Counted from the first letter of the stretch, positions 22,509 through 34,422 are shown. The stretch: 64,000 nucleotides of DNA from Edaphochlamys debaryana (GCA_016858145.1 JAEHOE010000095.1:62001-126000), one strand, 5' to 3'. Made by a program: numbers and translations. Notes: generated by a model from the letters alone, not told the origin.

Positions 22509-25179
22509 TCAATAGAATCCGCAACCCAGATCCAGGTTGGCGAAGCGATGCGCCATCTCCTTATCCGCATCGCTGCCGCCACCGGCGTTGCTTCCCTCCT
22601 CGCAGACCGCGACCGGGGGCACGCCGGGCGCCGACGCAATGGTTGGCATCCCGGGCCTCCGATCTCCGGCCGCGTCAGCGCCCATCACGTGCTTGAGGCC
22701 GTCAGCTGACGCGACACGTGCGGATGTCGCACGGCGGCGGCCGTCGTACTCGGAAGCCGAGTCGACGAGCTTGTTGCCGCTGGGCGCGCTGGCGGTGACT
22801 CCGTTGCCGCCCGACGGCTGACGTGGCGGCTGCGAGCTCAGGCTGAGCTCCTCAGCCATTAGCGGCATTCCAAACGGCAGCCAGGGGCGCTCGCCCAGAA
22901 GCTCCGTCACGCCCGCTGCAGGGATGCAACAACGAAAGCACATGGTTAATGTCAAAATTGTAATGAGAAGAGAAGTCAAGGTGCCAAGGAGAGAAGAGAA
23001 GTCAAGGTGCCAAGGAGCTATGAAGCCGAGGCTTAATGTGCATCGTCGCAGGCTCGCACGCGCCCAGCCCCCGGCTGTCGAGCACACCACCCCCAGCGCG
23101 TGCCCCGAGCCCCAGGCCCCGCGCTCCGCGCCTCCGCCTCCGCACCGCCAGTCCTCCTCTCCGCTCCTCACCTGTGTCGGACTCAGTCTCAGTCAGACCC
23201 ATGCGGTCCACCTCGGCGCTGAGGCTGACCTCGTTCAGGCCCGCCAGGCCGCCGCCGAAGAAGCCGTACGACTGGTACAGGCTGTAGCTGGGGCGGTCAA
23301 ACACGCCGGTCAACGGCAGCCCGGAGCTGAGCGGAAGCTGCGCCGGCGGCGCGTCTGGGCCGCCGCTGCTCGACGCGCCGTCCTCCGACGGCGCGATGGA
23401 CGCAGACGTGCGGCCCGACGTCGCCAGGGCGAGGATGGCGGCGGTGGCGGAGCGGTCGCCGACCAGGCCTCCGGCGGCGCCGCCAGGGCCGCCGCCGCTG
23501 CCGCCGCCAGGGCCGCGCAGGTCCGACAGCGATGCGTCGCTGCCCGGGCGCTGCACCGGCCCAAAGCCGCTGCCGGGCGTCTCGGCCCCGCCCAGCTGCC
23601 CGAACCCCGCCGCCGAGCCGGGCGGCGTCGGCGTCGGGATCGACGCCGACGAGCTGGCGCGCGAGGACGCCGCCGCCGCTGCTGCCGCCGCTGCCGCGGC
23701 CGCCGCCGCCGCCACGTGCACGTGCTGCTGCTGCTGAGCCATGTGCGCCATGGCAGCGTTGTGGGCCTGCTGCTGCGCGTGCTGCTGCGTCTTCTGCTGC
23801 TGCCCCATGACACGCCGCTCCTCCTCGGCGTAGGCGTCCGCCAGCACTGCCACATCCATGGCCGTCAGCACGCCCAGCGAGCCCGACGTCACCGCCGTCT
23901 CCACGCTGATGCCGTGCCGGGCCAGCTCCTGCAAGGGACGGGCGGGCCGGGGCGGGAAGGGTGTGAGAAAGGTGCCGCCTCTCGGGCTGCAACAGGGTCA
24001 AACGGCAGGCTTGGCCGGGAAGGCGGCCCGTGATAGGCTTCGCTCCAGCACTCACAGAGGCGCCGAGGCCTTTGCAACACAACGCGCCACACCGGAAGCC
24101 TCTGCACGCTGACCCCTTTAAACGCTCTGGCTGCCGAAACAAAGCACGCACCTGGCCAATGGACACCAGAGTGCAGGACAGAACGAGGGACGGACCCGGA
24201 AGCTCTAAAGGCTCTGACCGCTCCAACGCACGCACCTGGCCAATGGACACCAGGATGGTCTTGAGGTCCTCCCGGGCGCCGCCGCCCATGTCGCTGCCAG
24301 GGTCCAGGCCCATGCCGCCGCCGATCGAGTTGGGCTCGTCAGAGACAAACTGGATGAGGCCGCTGCGGCATCAAACGGAGAGAACGAAAAGTGAGGGACA
24401 AGGTTGGTGCACAGGACTGATGGCTTGCTAGGCACCGCAGGCCGCTGTGGCCGCTCCAACAGGCAACCCCAGCTGCGACTGGCACCCGCGGCGCTGCGCC
24501 GAGCAACCGTTAGGCCCAGCCGCGCAACACCGCACAACGCAGCGCATCAGCCCGACAGCTGCCCCGACTCGCACCCCAACCGCGCTGGAGCTCCAAGAGC
24601 TCCCCGCGCTGAAAATCTAGCCCAGCCCAACACTGCAAAACACCTAAGCGCGCAACACCGCAAAAATCCCTGCTCTTGCCTGTTGGGCGTGGCGTTGTTG
24701 CTGGTCGCGAACGACATGATGTCGGAGCCGGGGCGGGAGCCGTTGGGCTGCATGGAGGCGGCCTGGGGGTCCAGGATAGCGTCCAGGTCCACCACCGACA
24801 GACCCTCCACCATGGCCTGATGGGGGGGACGAGAAAGGGACCGCCCACAGACAGTGAGAATTTCGGCAGCGAAAAAGGCTCGAGAAACTTCCGGGTTCAG
24901 AGCTAGCAGCGGGCTACAGAGCATGAACTGCGGTGGCTAGCGGGAGCGGGCAGCGCGCGAGTGCCGGCCGACGCGCAGCTCCAACCCCAAAACCAACTCC
25001 ACAGCTCCGCACCTGCATGTGCATCTGCTGCTGCCGCGCCTGCTGCTGCTGCTGCTGCGCGTGAGCCTGCGCGCCGAACGCCTGCATCTGCGCAAACGCG
25101 GTCGCCGAGTCGAACATGGACGCGCCGCCGTCACCGTCCAGACCGGGCGCCGTGCCGCGCCGCTGCATCTGACCCATGC

Positions 25180-25217
<38 letters not shown>

Positions 25218-27425
25218 AGGCCGTCGACGCCAGAGCCCAGCCCGTGTGCGCCACGCATAACCGAGCCGCCCTGGCTCGGGTTGCCGGGGGGCGGCGGCGG
25301 CGCGCCGCGGCCCGCCGTGTGCAGCGTCTGGTGCTGCGCGACGCTGACCATGCCGGCGGGCCCGCTGCGGATAACCGACAGTTGACCGTTGGGCCCGGTG
25401 GTTAGCTGCACCTGCTGCAGCCCGCCGAGGTGCTCCATGCCGCCCGACGAGGCCTTGCTACTGCCGCCGCCCAGCATCGCCAGCATGCCCGGCTGCTGCA
25501 GCTGTAGCGGCGTCACGGCCATGGGCCCCCGGTGCTGCTGCTGCTGCATTTGGCCGGCCTGCTGCTGCTGCTGGAATTGCTGCTGCAGCCCCATCTGGGT
25601 TGGCTGGACCTTGATCGCAGAATTGCGGTGCGACTCAGACAGCATGCGCGCGAGGGTGCCCTGGTCCATGAGCGTGGTAGCCGTAGTGCCGTCAGCAAGC
25701 GTGATGTTGACGACCTGCTGGCCTCCGCCGTTGCCGCCGTTCAGCATCTGCTGCTGCTGCTGTTGCTGCTGCTGCGCGGCGAGCTGGGCGGTGGTTGTGA
25801 TGCCGTTGGGGCCGACGACGACGGTCGTCTGGCGCTGGCTGCCGCCGGCGTTGGAGCCGCCGCTGTTGGGCAGCGAGCCAACCTGGACGTTGACCGCGTT
25901 GACCGGCCGCATCTGCATGGCCTGGCCCGGCGGCTGTACGACCTGGAGCTGGCCGCCGCCAGGCACCTGGATGATCTGGGTCGCCATCATGCCGCCGTGC
26001 GCTCCCAGCTGCTGCTGCAGCATGTTGACCTTCTGCACCTGCTGCATGAGGGAGGCTGGCAGGCCGTTGGGTAGCACCGAGCCCACGCCGTTGGCGTTGG
26101 GCTGCGCGGCGGTGGCGGAGCGGACGCCCGTGACCGGGTTGTAGGTAGCCACGGTGCCAAGCTTGGGGATGCGCATCGCCGGACGGACCACGGAGCCGAG
26201 CGTGGGAGGCGGGGGCGCGAAGACCTGCTGGATGATCGGGCCGTTGTTGAGGGGCCGGATGACGCCGGAGCCGGGCCGGCCGGGGAGTTGCTGGAAGGCG
26301 GGTCCCGAGTTGGCGTTCAGGTTGACGGCCGTGGGCGCAATGGGCCGCGGCCCGTTCCCCGCCAGCCCCTGCTGCTGCATTTGCTGCTGCATCTGCTGTT
26401 GCATCTGCTGCTGCATTTGTTGCTGCATCTGCTGTTGCATCTGCATCTGCATCTGCTGCAACTGCTGCAGCTGCTGTTGCGGCGCGCCGGGCTGTTTCTG
26501 CTGCTGCGGCCCTCCGGGCTGCTGGCCTTGGCCCATGGCGGACTGGGGCTGCGGCTGGGCGACCAGCACGTGCTGCTGGGGCTGAGATGGGTGAACCAGC
26601 GTCAGTTTGGCCTGCTGGCCCTGGGCAGGCTGCATTCCCAGGCCCTGGGGCCGCACCGCCATAACGTTGACGTTGACCTGCTGCTGTGGGCCCGTGGGCA
26701 TCGCAACAGCGGCCTGCACGATGCTGGTGTTGGGGTAGGGCTGCCCGGCCTTGACGATGCGGGTGCCGTTCAGCTGGTAGACCTGCGGTCCGCCGGCGCC
26801 GGGCTGCAGCTGCAGCATTTGCTGCGGCCCCGAGTTGGGCTGGGAGCTGGTCCCGGAGAAGCTCTGAAGCTGCACCACCGTGACCTGGGCGGGCTGCCCC
26901 GGCGCGTTTAGCTGGCCGGGCCGCACCGCGTTGCCCTGCGGCGGGGGCGGCGGGGGCCCCTGGGAGACGCGCGTGAAGGTGCCTTGCGGCATGCCTTGCT
27001 GCGGCACGACTGGCGTTAGCGTGTGGACGGGCACCGAGACGACCTTCGGCGGGCCCCCGGGCGCCTGCACGGCTCGGGCCGGTCCCTGCTTAGCCCCGTT
27101 GCGAGCCGCTGGCCCGCCGATTTGAGCCTGGCTCCAACCATTCCCGCTTTGCGAGACTGGCACGAAATTGCCGCCTGCGGGAGGCGGACGTGCGCAAAAG
27201 AAGGCTCAGCTCGGCGCATTATCGAGTGGGTGGCGGCCTGGATTGAAACGCGAAACAGCGCCCTCTCGTGTTTAAAAAGCTGCAAGCTAACAAGCAGGCA
27301 AGGGCTAGATGGAACCGGCGCGGGACCGCAAACGGGCACAGTAAACCTTTGCTGCCCGCACTGACGGCCCCGCAGGCCCAACCTGGCAGCAGCTGCACCG
27401 CCTGCAGCTCGTTGCTTGAGTACAT
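22509..27425 (-). CDS. Large glutamine-rich protein, probably nuclear regulator
   Basis: Six exons with consistent phases: 27425-27383, 27174-25013, 24816-24680, 24362-24236, 23928-23172 and 22915-22509, giving about 1210 residues. The start MYSSNELQAVQLLPG joins in phase 1 to GNFVPVSQ; this first exon is the least certain. Residues ~60-720 are dominated by Gln, with long runs near 25176-25216 and 26375-26475, mixed with Gly, Pro, Asn and Val. The second half has two compact segments that look folded: VEGLSVVDLDAILDP, and LKTILVSIGQ joined to ELARHGISVETAV. After these come poly-Ala and Gly/Ser-rich stretches and an acidic-polar tail ending LDLGCGFY. The intron after 24680 uses a GC donor (AACAG|GCAAGA). 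Composition is that of transcription co-activators, but no DNA-binding domain is recognised, so the function is open. Confidence 0.75.
24145..24170. repeat. Tandem copy of an exon end and donor in the Gln-rich gene
   Basis: CACGCACCTGGCCAATGGAC and following bases recur at 24229, 84 bp to the right. The right copy is the real end of exon 24362-24236 with its donor (CCAG|GTGCGTGC on the minus strand). The left copy sits in the intron and offers a second, similar donor. Confidence 0.8.
24678..24679 (-). other. GC splice donor in the Gln-rich gene
   Basis: The exon ends CCCAACAG and the intron begins GCAAGA. Only this donor joins in phase 2 to CGGCCTCATC at 24362 and keeps the frame open. Confidence 0.65.
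25176..25218. repeat. CTG/CAG trinucleotide run
   Basis: About fourteen consecutive CTG units on the + strand encode a poly-Gln run in the minus-strand Gln-rich gene. Shorter interrupted runs occur at 25536-25590, 25749-25780 and 26375-26475. Such tracts are prone to length change. Confidence 0.9.
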
Positions 27426-29036
27426 GCCCACGCCAGTGCCGCCTCCCTCGTTTCTTGCGGGATTCTTTCCCGGTCCTGCACAGAACGCGAGCTCAGCTCC
27501 GGGCACTGCTACCGTGGAAAAGAGGAGAGAAGGAGCTCCCCTATCCACAAGCGCGCACAGGACGCGCTGAAGGTCGTGTTAGGCACAAAGGCCACACGGA
27601 TGCGCGTCTTCAGCGACGCACCGTGGTTCACGCCAGGAGGCTCGTTTCACTGCCTCTCATACTCCTGGTGTGGCCACTCCCCGTGTGGCCACCAGCGGCT
27701 CGCGTATGAGGAAGCCCGAGGGCAGCAATCCCAGCCCTTACAGCAGTGTAGTGAGAGAGCAGTGTCAGAGTCGGTACTATTCTATGAGCCTGGCTTTGCG
27801 TGGCAGTGCGTCCTCTGCGGGCTTTTGCACGTTCCTTGGCGCCAGCACGACAAGCGTCTACGTGTGCCGCCTGGTGGCAGAGTGTTGTATCTCAGTATGC
27901 TCTACTCAGTGAAGCACCTCGCACGTTAGGGCGACGCGCATCCGGAATGAGACCGGGCAACTCTCGCATTGCACCTCGCTCAACAGGCGCGGATGCCCAA
28001 TCATCACGCAGTCTTTGCGCACCTGCAAGCTACGGTTCCTCGTGCACTGGCCAGCGCTCGTTCACAGTCGCGTTTTTTTCGTCAACCGCCTCGACAAACA
28101 GCAGTCATCGCAAATAGCCCCCCTTCGAGCAGACGAGCCCAACCGATGAATGCCACATCACGCGGGTCGCGGGCCTTGGCACGCGACTTGCCGAACATCA
28201 AGCTCTGGCACTTTCTCCGTCTTCGTCTGGCGGGCCCGATACCTCAGGCGCATTCATATAACGATGAAAACGTTGCCCGTGATCTTGCGCTGCAGAGCTG
28301 CTGCGCTTGTGGTCCACAAGCGCCGGTGAGTAGCCACATGTCCGTTTGGCCACCCACCGCGGTCGCGCGCCTTTGGCCGCAAGCTAATCGTTGCTGCAGG
28401 TAAGGCTCCAGCATCGCATCCTGCGGAGGAAGGGGCACAGGATTGGGCCTTAGTTCCTCCCATAACCACGGGTTACTGTACGTCAATATCGTATGTCGGA
28501 AGTTCTGCGGGGGTCTCTGCCTGACACGACTCCTGGCATCAACGTAGCGGGGGAGCTGGGGGGGGACAGAGAGGGTTTAGCCCAGTTAGCCGAAGCGGTG
28601 ACACCGCTGTTGCAACCCCGACCGCGTGGGTCAACGTTGACATGGCGGAAGAGTCTGATGCGACCCGAGGGGGCCGCACTCGAAGCAGTGCCGACCCTGT
28701 CACGCCTCTTTCCGCCTGCGCTCGCGCCTCTCATTCTCCCGCTCCAGGTCAAAATCCAGCTACGCTACGGGTGGCGAGGGCTGCTGGAACGGAGGAGTGA
28801 TGCCAGGTGATTAGAGAGAAAGCCTGTCGCCGAAGCGCCCGCATCTCGGAAGGCACTTCCACGGCTTCCATGGAATCGGGGCACTTTCGAGGGGGTCAGG
28901 GGCGGGGCAGAACAAAAGCACCACCTGTCCGGGTGTGCCACCTGCAACTCTGCAAGGGGCAAGGGCATTGTGGCAGCCGAAGGGCGCACCCACGGGCGGG
29001 TATACCTAGCTGGGGCCTAAACAGCAGCACTAAAGG

Positions 29037-29175
29037 CTGGGGGCTGGGGGCTGGAGGCTGGAGGCTGGAGGCTGGAGGCTGGAGGCTGGAGGCTGGAGGC
29101 TGGAGGCTGGAGGCTGGAGGCTGGAGGCTGGAGGCTGGAGGCTGGAGGCTGGAGGCTGGAGGCTGGAGGCTGGAG
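29037..29175. repeat. 7-bp minisatellite (GGAGGCT)n
   Basis: About 19 nearly perfect copies of GGAGGCT, starting with two GGGGGCT variants. All three frames stay open on both strands, which creates artificial repetitive open frames. No spacers are present. Confidence 0.95.
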
Positions 29176-29546
29176 GAGGCGTGGAGTCGACGGCGGGGGA
29201 GTTTGAGGCAAGGCCGCGGCCATGTCCGAGTCCCCACCCCTCAGCAACTGTTCGGTACGGACATCAGGGGAGCATCTGGACACGCTGGTTCTTGACACCG
29301 GGAAAGTTGTCTGGCACCCAAGAGCTCGAGATAAATGACCAGGGCCATGGCATAGCGCGAAGGCGGCGAGGCAGGCGGGACCTGGCTGCTGTCCAAGGGG
29401 GGAAGTATGCTCGCAGGGGCCGTGCAGCGTAGTCCGGACGACGACGAAGGGGGATGCAGCTGAACGCAACTAGGCTGTGCGCAACGCAACAGAAAAAGGG
29501 AGAGGCCGAGGGACAGGCAAGAAGATGCAGCCGCACGGGGGATCCT

Positions 29547-30409
29547 TGGGGGAAAAGGAGACAGGGGCGGGGTAAAGCACGGCCAAACAAGCGGCCCCCA
29601 CGGGGGCGGAAAACGAGGGCTGAGCCCCTCACCCATCTGCTTCGCGACCCACTCCCCGCGGTAACTGTGGGCGCACTATACTCCAACCTAGCTTCCACGC
29701 GTTGATAGCAATTTGTCGGGGGATTCGCACCCCTCGGCACAGACTTAGCTGCCCGGTCTTATCTACACTGGCACCGCTCCGCCACCTCCTAGCCACTGCT
29801 ACCCGCGTCCTGCGCAGCCCCCGGCGCTCCTGCCTCGGCGGCCGTCTCTGCAGCATCCTGGCCAGCCTGCTGGACGGCCTCGTTGAATAGCCGCCTGCCC
29901 TCCTCGTCGAGCTGGCCCGGACCAAGAAGACGTGCCTCAGGAACTCGCTGGCCACAACGTGCACCAGCGTGCCCCACTTAACTAGCTGTTGAATTGCATC
30001 ACGGTAGCGGACCTTGTGGCACACCGCCTCCAACGTGGTCTTCACAACGGAATTGGTCTTCATGGCAGCTCCCGCGGGGCCTGTTGGTCCCCGTCGGAGT
30101 CTGTGGTGTTATGCGGACCAAAGTGTGAGTAGCAAACTACCCCCACCGGTGAGTACACGCCGGGTTCAAGCCTTGGGGTCCAGCCTTCGGGATGATTATG
30201 TTCCGGGAGCAAGTGCATTGTGTCGCGACTGCCCCCAGACTGAGTACGCGCGTGGAGGTTGATCTCCCAGACATGTCGCCGGCATGTTTGAGCGTGGTCC
30301 AAACGTTCCCCTGCTCTCAGTCACAAGCGATAGGGATAAGGAAGCTCGAGCTTGTGGCGTCGCGGGCTGGGCGTGAATCGCGTGTTTATGCGTGCCGCAG
30401 GCAAATGCA
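29547..30409 (-). mobile_element. 863-bp insertion with 5-bp target duplication
   Basis: The insert is bounded by ATCCT at 29542-29546 and 30410-30414, which occurs once at the uninterrupted copy (AGGAT at 19744-19748). Its ends (TGGGGGAAAAGG... and ...GGCAAATGCA on +) show no clear terminal inverted repeat. Inside, on the minus strand, an ATG at 30063 opens a frame beginning MKTNSVVKTTLEAV; a shift of frame near 29910 is needed to continue into LDEEGRRLFNEAVQQAG. So it carries a decayed coding fragment. Element class is unknown. Confidence 0.65.
29790..30063 (-). pseudogene. Frameshifted ORF fragment inside the insertion
   Basis: From ATG 30063 the frame reads MKTNSVVKTTLEAVCHKVRY and on to FLRHVFLVR, a plausible soluble protein start. 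It then becomes Arg/Ser-rich, while an adjacent frame takes up the sensible sequence LDEEGRRLFNEAVQQAGQD. A single-base indel near 29910 explains both. The family is not recognised; a transposon-borne or captured gene remnant is likely. Confidence 0.4.
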
Positions 30410-31581
30410 ATCCTAGGGGCTGCACCACGCAACGCGTTCGGACACGCCATTTACCTTTCCTATGCCATCTTGTGGTGCCGAGGCCCCCAGCGTGTGCGTC
30501 CAAGGGGGGAAGCGCTGGGGTGAGGGAAGGGCTGGGGCACAACGGCGCAACGAAACGCCGCGGAGAAGACGCCGGCGCGGGGGCTGGCGGGACCAAGAGG
30601 GGCCGAGCCGGGAAGGCCGCGTGTGCCTACGCGCACCCTCCTCTGACTCGCGCAGAGAATTCAGGCCAGCTCGCTCCGTGCATGCCGCTGCTCGCCGAGC
30701 GCGTTTGCGCAGCCGGAGCTTGCGGCCGTACAGAAAATGCGGACGATGCCCGCAAGCCCAACTGTGTCAAGACGCCAGTTCAGGTCGCGCAGGCTACACG
30801 TTCGAAGACTTTCAGGACGCAATTGAGGACGTCCGCCACCTACACGCAAGGAGAAGACACCGCGGGCAAGCGCGAGCCCAGGTGAGCCCCCGGGTTGCGT
30901 CTTTTGGGCTGATCACATGAAGTCGGGCAAACCATGGTTGACCTGATAAGCAGGGCGTGGTGCGTGAGGTTCGCGGGAGCGCGCGCATTGACAGAGTTGA
31001 CCGCGAACCTTCGGGGCCTGCCCTCATCCGCTGAGGGGTCCCCTGACTAGAGACCCTCCTCTCTTACTGCCAAGATAAGGAGAGGACCGCGCGAGGAGGG
31101 ACGGGGCGCGCGGGAAACTCAACGCGATCGTGGCCTCGCGGACTCTTAAGGCGCGGATCCTTGGCGGGCGGGCGTGGACTGGGACATCTTGGACATGAGG
31201 AGCACTTCCAGGCGCTTTTGTATGCGCTCAGGCGGGAGGCATGGGCTCGCGGAGCCATTCGTGTCAGCGCTGCGTTGGCGGTCCCGCGGAGCCGGACTTG
31301 GGGAGCTTGGAGCGAGCAGGATGAGGGCTGTGGCGAAAGCACCGTGGAGGGAGCGGGAGCGGAGGGAGCGCACGCCTTGTGGACGTGTGGAGGGCCCCCA
31401 CGCCGGCCTCGGTCACCCGCGCCTGAACATGCATCCCCGTCGTCGCCCGTGGAACCGGTCCCCGCTCGGTGTCCTCCCCCATGCACAGGCGGTCCTTCTC
31501 CTGTCAACTCAAGTCTAGCCGCTTGTCGGCGGTGTGTGCTGACTGACTTGCCGCTGGGCGCCTGAAGCATCCACGGGCACC

Positions 31582-33525
31582 ATGACGCGCGTGTTCGTGG
31601 GCAACCTGCCCATGGACGTTCGCGACCGTGAAGTCGAGGATCTCTTCCACAAGTACGGCAGGATTCGGCACGTGGACCTCAAGGTGGGATCCAGCAAGGC
31701 CGAAGGGGTGGGTGGCCATCCCACCCGAAAGGGCACTTGCGGGCGCTGGGCGGGAGCGGGCGGCCTTCTGGGCAAGGGATTGCCAGGCCTACCTCTTCCT
31801 CGCCCCCCTCCTGCCGGCGCCGCAGCCTCCCCCTTCTGCGTTGCGCTTCTGACGTTGCCGCGGTCTGCAGGTTGGCCCTCGTCCTCCGGCCTTCGCCTTC
31901 GTGGAGTTCGAGGAGGAGCGTGATGCCCAGGACGCTGTGCGCGGCCGTGACGGCATCGAGTTCCAGGGCCAGCGCCTGAGGGTGAGTTGCTTGCGCCCTA
32001 GCTTGCGTCCTGTTGTGCTGTGGAGAAGCCAGGTTGCTCGGGGCAAACTCCTATAGGAATGCTCATCATGGGAAGTGCCGCTAAATTCGGGTCGCTAGGT
32101 CTGTTGGTGGTCTGACGAGATTGCGTTGTCCCGACACGCTGGTCAGGTCGAGATTTCCCACGGCCGCCGTGGCGGTTTTGGCGGTGGTGGCGGCGGCGGC
32201 GGCTTCGGCGGCGGTGGTGGCAGCAGCTTCGGTGGCGGCAGTTACGGCGGCGGCGGCGGTTACGGCGGCGGCGGCGGTTATGGTGGCGGCGGCAGTGGTG
32301 GCTACGGCGGCGGCGGCGGTAGCTACGGCGGTGGTGGCGGTAGCTACGGCGGCGGCGGTTACGGCGGAGGCGGTGGCTACGGAGGAGGCGGCGGCGGCGG
32401 CTATGGAGGTGGCGGCGGCGGGGGCTACGGAGGCAGCGGCGGTGGTGGTGGCGGCGGGGGCCGCAGCCTGGGCCCCAACCCGTTCGGCCCCAGCCGCCGC
32501 ACCGACTTCCGGGTCATTGTGACCGGCCTGCCGGTCAGCTGCTCCTGGCAGGACCTCAAGGACCACATGCGCCGCGCGGGTGACGTGACCTTCTCCCAGG
32601 TGGGCCGGCGTTGGCGAAGGAGGTTTGGGGGTTGAGGTGCAGGACAGCAGGCGCAGCGGCGTGCGTGCGAGCAGGAGGGCTTGGGTTGGGTATGGGCCGG
32701 CAGCGAGTGTTGAGAGCCCTTGCAGGGTCCGCCGTTGGGGCTCAAGCCACCGCCCCTCGCTGTTCCCTGCCTCTGAATCTGTCGCTGCGTGTCGTCTGCT
32801 GTAGGTGATGCGCGACGGCAAGGGCATGCTGGGCCTGATCGACTACGCCTCGCGCGAGGACATGGAGCAGGCCCTGCGCAAGCTGGACAGCAGCGAGTTC
32901 AAGAACCCCTACGACCAGTAAGCCTCATCTTCCCGCGCTGCTCCCCGCGTCCAGGGCTCCCCGCCGGGCCCATGGCCCCCACCCGTCTGGGTGGCCAAGC
33001 TCTACCCGGCAGCGTGCGCTGACGCGTCCTGGCCTCCTGACCATGTCCACACCCGCTGCACGTCTCTTGTCCCGCCCCCAGGACCCGCATCCGCGTCAAG
33101 GAGGACCGCGACCGTGACGGCGGCCGCGGGCGCCGCAGCAGCCGCAGCAAGAGCCGCAGCCGCTCCCGCTCCAAGTCCAAGAGCCGCTCGCGCTCCCGCT
33201 CCCGGTCTCGCTCCAAGTCCCGGTCCAAGTCGCGCTCCAAGTCGCGCAGCAAGAGCCGGTCGAAGAGCCGGTCGCGCTCGCGCAGCCCGCGCAAGAGCCG
33301 GAGCCGCAGCCGCTCGCCGGCCAAGAGCAAGAGCCGGTGGGTTGCTGTCCGGGATGGGGCTGCGGGAAGAGCTGGTGGGGTGCGGGGACGGGTTTCAGTG
33401 CGCTTGCGGCTGCATGTTTAAGTTCAAGCCTGAGTATGTTCGCTGAAAAGCCCTTTGGCCGATTGTTTGTCCCTCGCAGGTCTCGCAGCCGGTCACCCGC
33501 GGCGGAGGAGAAGAAGGAAGAGTAG
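31582..33525 (+). CDS. SR splicing factor, SRSF1/SR30 type
   Basis: Six exons (31582-31683, 31871-31981, 32147-32599, 32805-32917, 33082-33336, 33480-33525) give 359 residues. RRM1 covers about residues 1-75 with RNP2 VFVGNLP and RNP1 FAFVEF. A Gly-rich linker of about 100 residues, rich in GGGGYGG and GGGGS units, follows. The pseudo-RRM2 (about 190-255) carries [15 protein letters not shown], the signature of the SRSF1/SR30/SR34 class that binds exonic enhancers and recruits the spliceosome. The C-terminus is an RS domain of about 80 residues ending [10 protein letters not shown]. Introns are GT-AG. The start is the first ATG before RRM1, as in the family. The glycine linker is much longer than in animals and plants that I recall. 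The protein is expected in the nucleus. Confidence 0.93.
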
Positions 33526-34422
33526 CCGCAGCGCTCGGCACCTCCTCACCCGATGCGGGGATGATATAGCCAGCCTGCCGCTAATGCAGAGCGGGCCGGG
33601 CATGGTCTGGGGCTCCTAGCCCCATGACACGGAGGGACTAGCACCGGAGGGCGCAATAACGTGCCCTGAGATGGACTTGAATGGCGTGGTCGTCATCTGA
33701 CCATGCTTCTGCAAAGCGCAAAGGATAAGGCGCGGGGGGACACGCATGTAAAAACTGATCGGGTTTCGTGTGCCCTGTTCAACGGAATCATGCTTACACA
33801 GCATGTGGCATGAGCCCCGGTCCGATGCTCTGCGCACTCCATCTGCTCAGATGGACTTGCGCTCCGTGTTGACACGGCTTCGGGAGCTTTTTAGCCTACG
33901 GAGCCTTGATGCGGCGAGCACACAAGGCGGATAACTTACGGATCCAGTACCAGCGCTAACCCAGCTTTCCCACGGGCGCTACTCGCAGCCCAGCACACCC
34001 AGCCCGCTTTACTTGTGGACCCAATACTATCATACTCCGCATCCTAGCATGGAGATCACCAAGCTGGCCTACGCGCAGCTAAGCAAAGCCCCAAAACCGT
34101 CAGCATTCGAGCATCCTCAACCCATGCAGCTCAATGCTAGCACCATCGATACCTAACTCCAGCGAACAGCGTGTGCTCGGCCCCGTCTGTCTGCCCCCAA
34201 GCTCACGAGCCTGGCTGCGTCTGCCACGGCTCTGCCCGCCGTCTGGTCTGATCCCCAGCATGGATCCGCCTGCTCGACTACATGCTCCCTGCCCATATGC
34301 TCTCGGGCCCTCGCAGCTGCGACGCTCCCCCCCAACACCAAGCACCTCCCAGCACCTCGCCCTCGCGTCCGCCCTGAGCGCCGCGCCACGCTGCGCACTG
34401 CGCCCCTCCCGTGCTGTGCCTG
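33526..34422. other. Intergenic stretch between convergent genes
   Basis: This holds the 3' flanks of the splicing factor (+) and the EXS protein (-). No coding exon, RNA gene or repeat was recognised. Confidence 0.6.

Larger units (their letters stand above)
29400..30505 (-). repeat. Dispersed repeat copy split by an insertion
   Basis: Read on the minus strand, 30505-30410 and 29546-29400 align end to end with 19655-19885. Between them lie 863 extra bases (29547-30409) flanked by the direct repeat ATCCT. Confidence 0.75.
27426..31581. other. Repeat-rich intergenic region
   Basis: No complete gene is recognised. It holds a 7-bp minisatellite (29037-29175), an interrupted dispersed repeat (29400-30505) and the 863-bp insertion inside it. 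An open stretch at about 30797-30881 encoding YTFEDFQDAIEDV ends at a consensus donor (CCCAG|GTGAGC); it may be an isolated exon but has no partner in phase. The last few hundred bases should include the promoter and 5' UTR of the splicing-factor gene. Confidence 0.5.

Noticed and set aside
24914..27163. A 749-codon minus-strand frame that could be taken as an intact single-exon gene
   Set aside because: It opens at GTG and runs into the intron at its 3' end; splice phases show it is the second exon of the Gln-rich gene.
29037..29175. CRISPR array
   Set aside because: Seven-base units follow each other directly with no unique spacers; it is a minisatellite.
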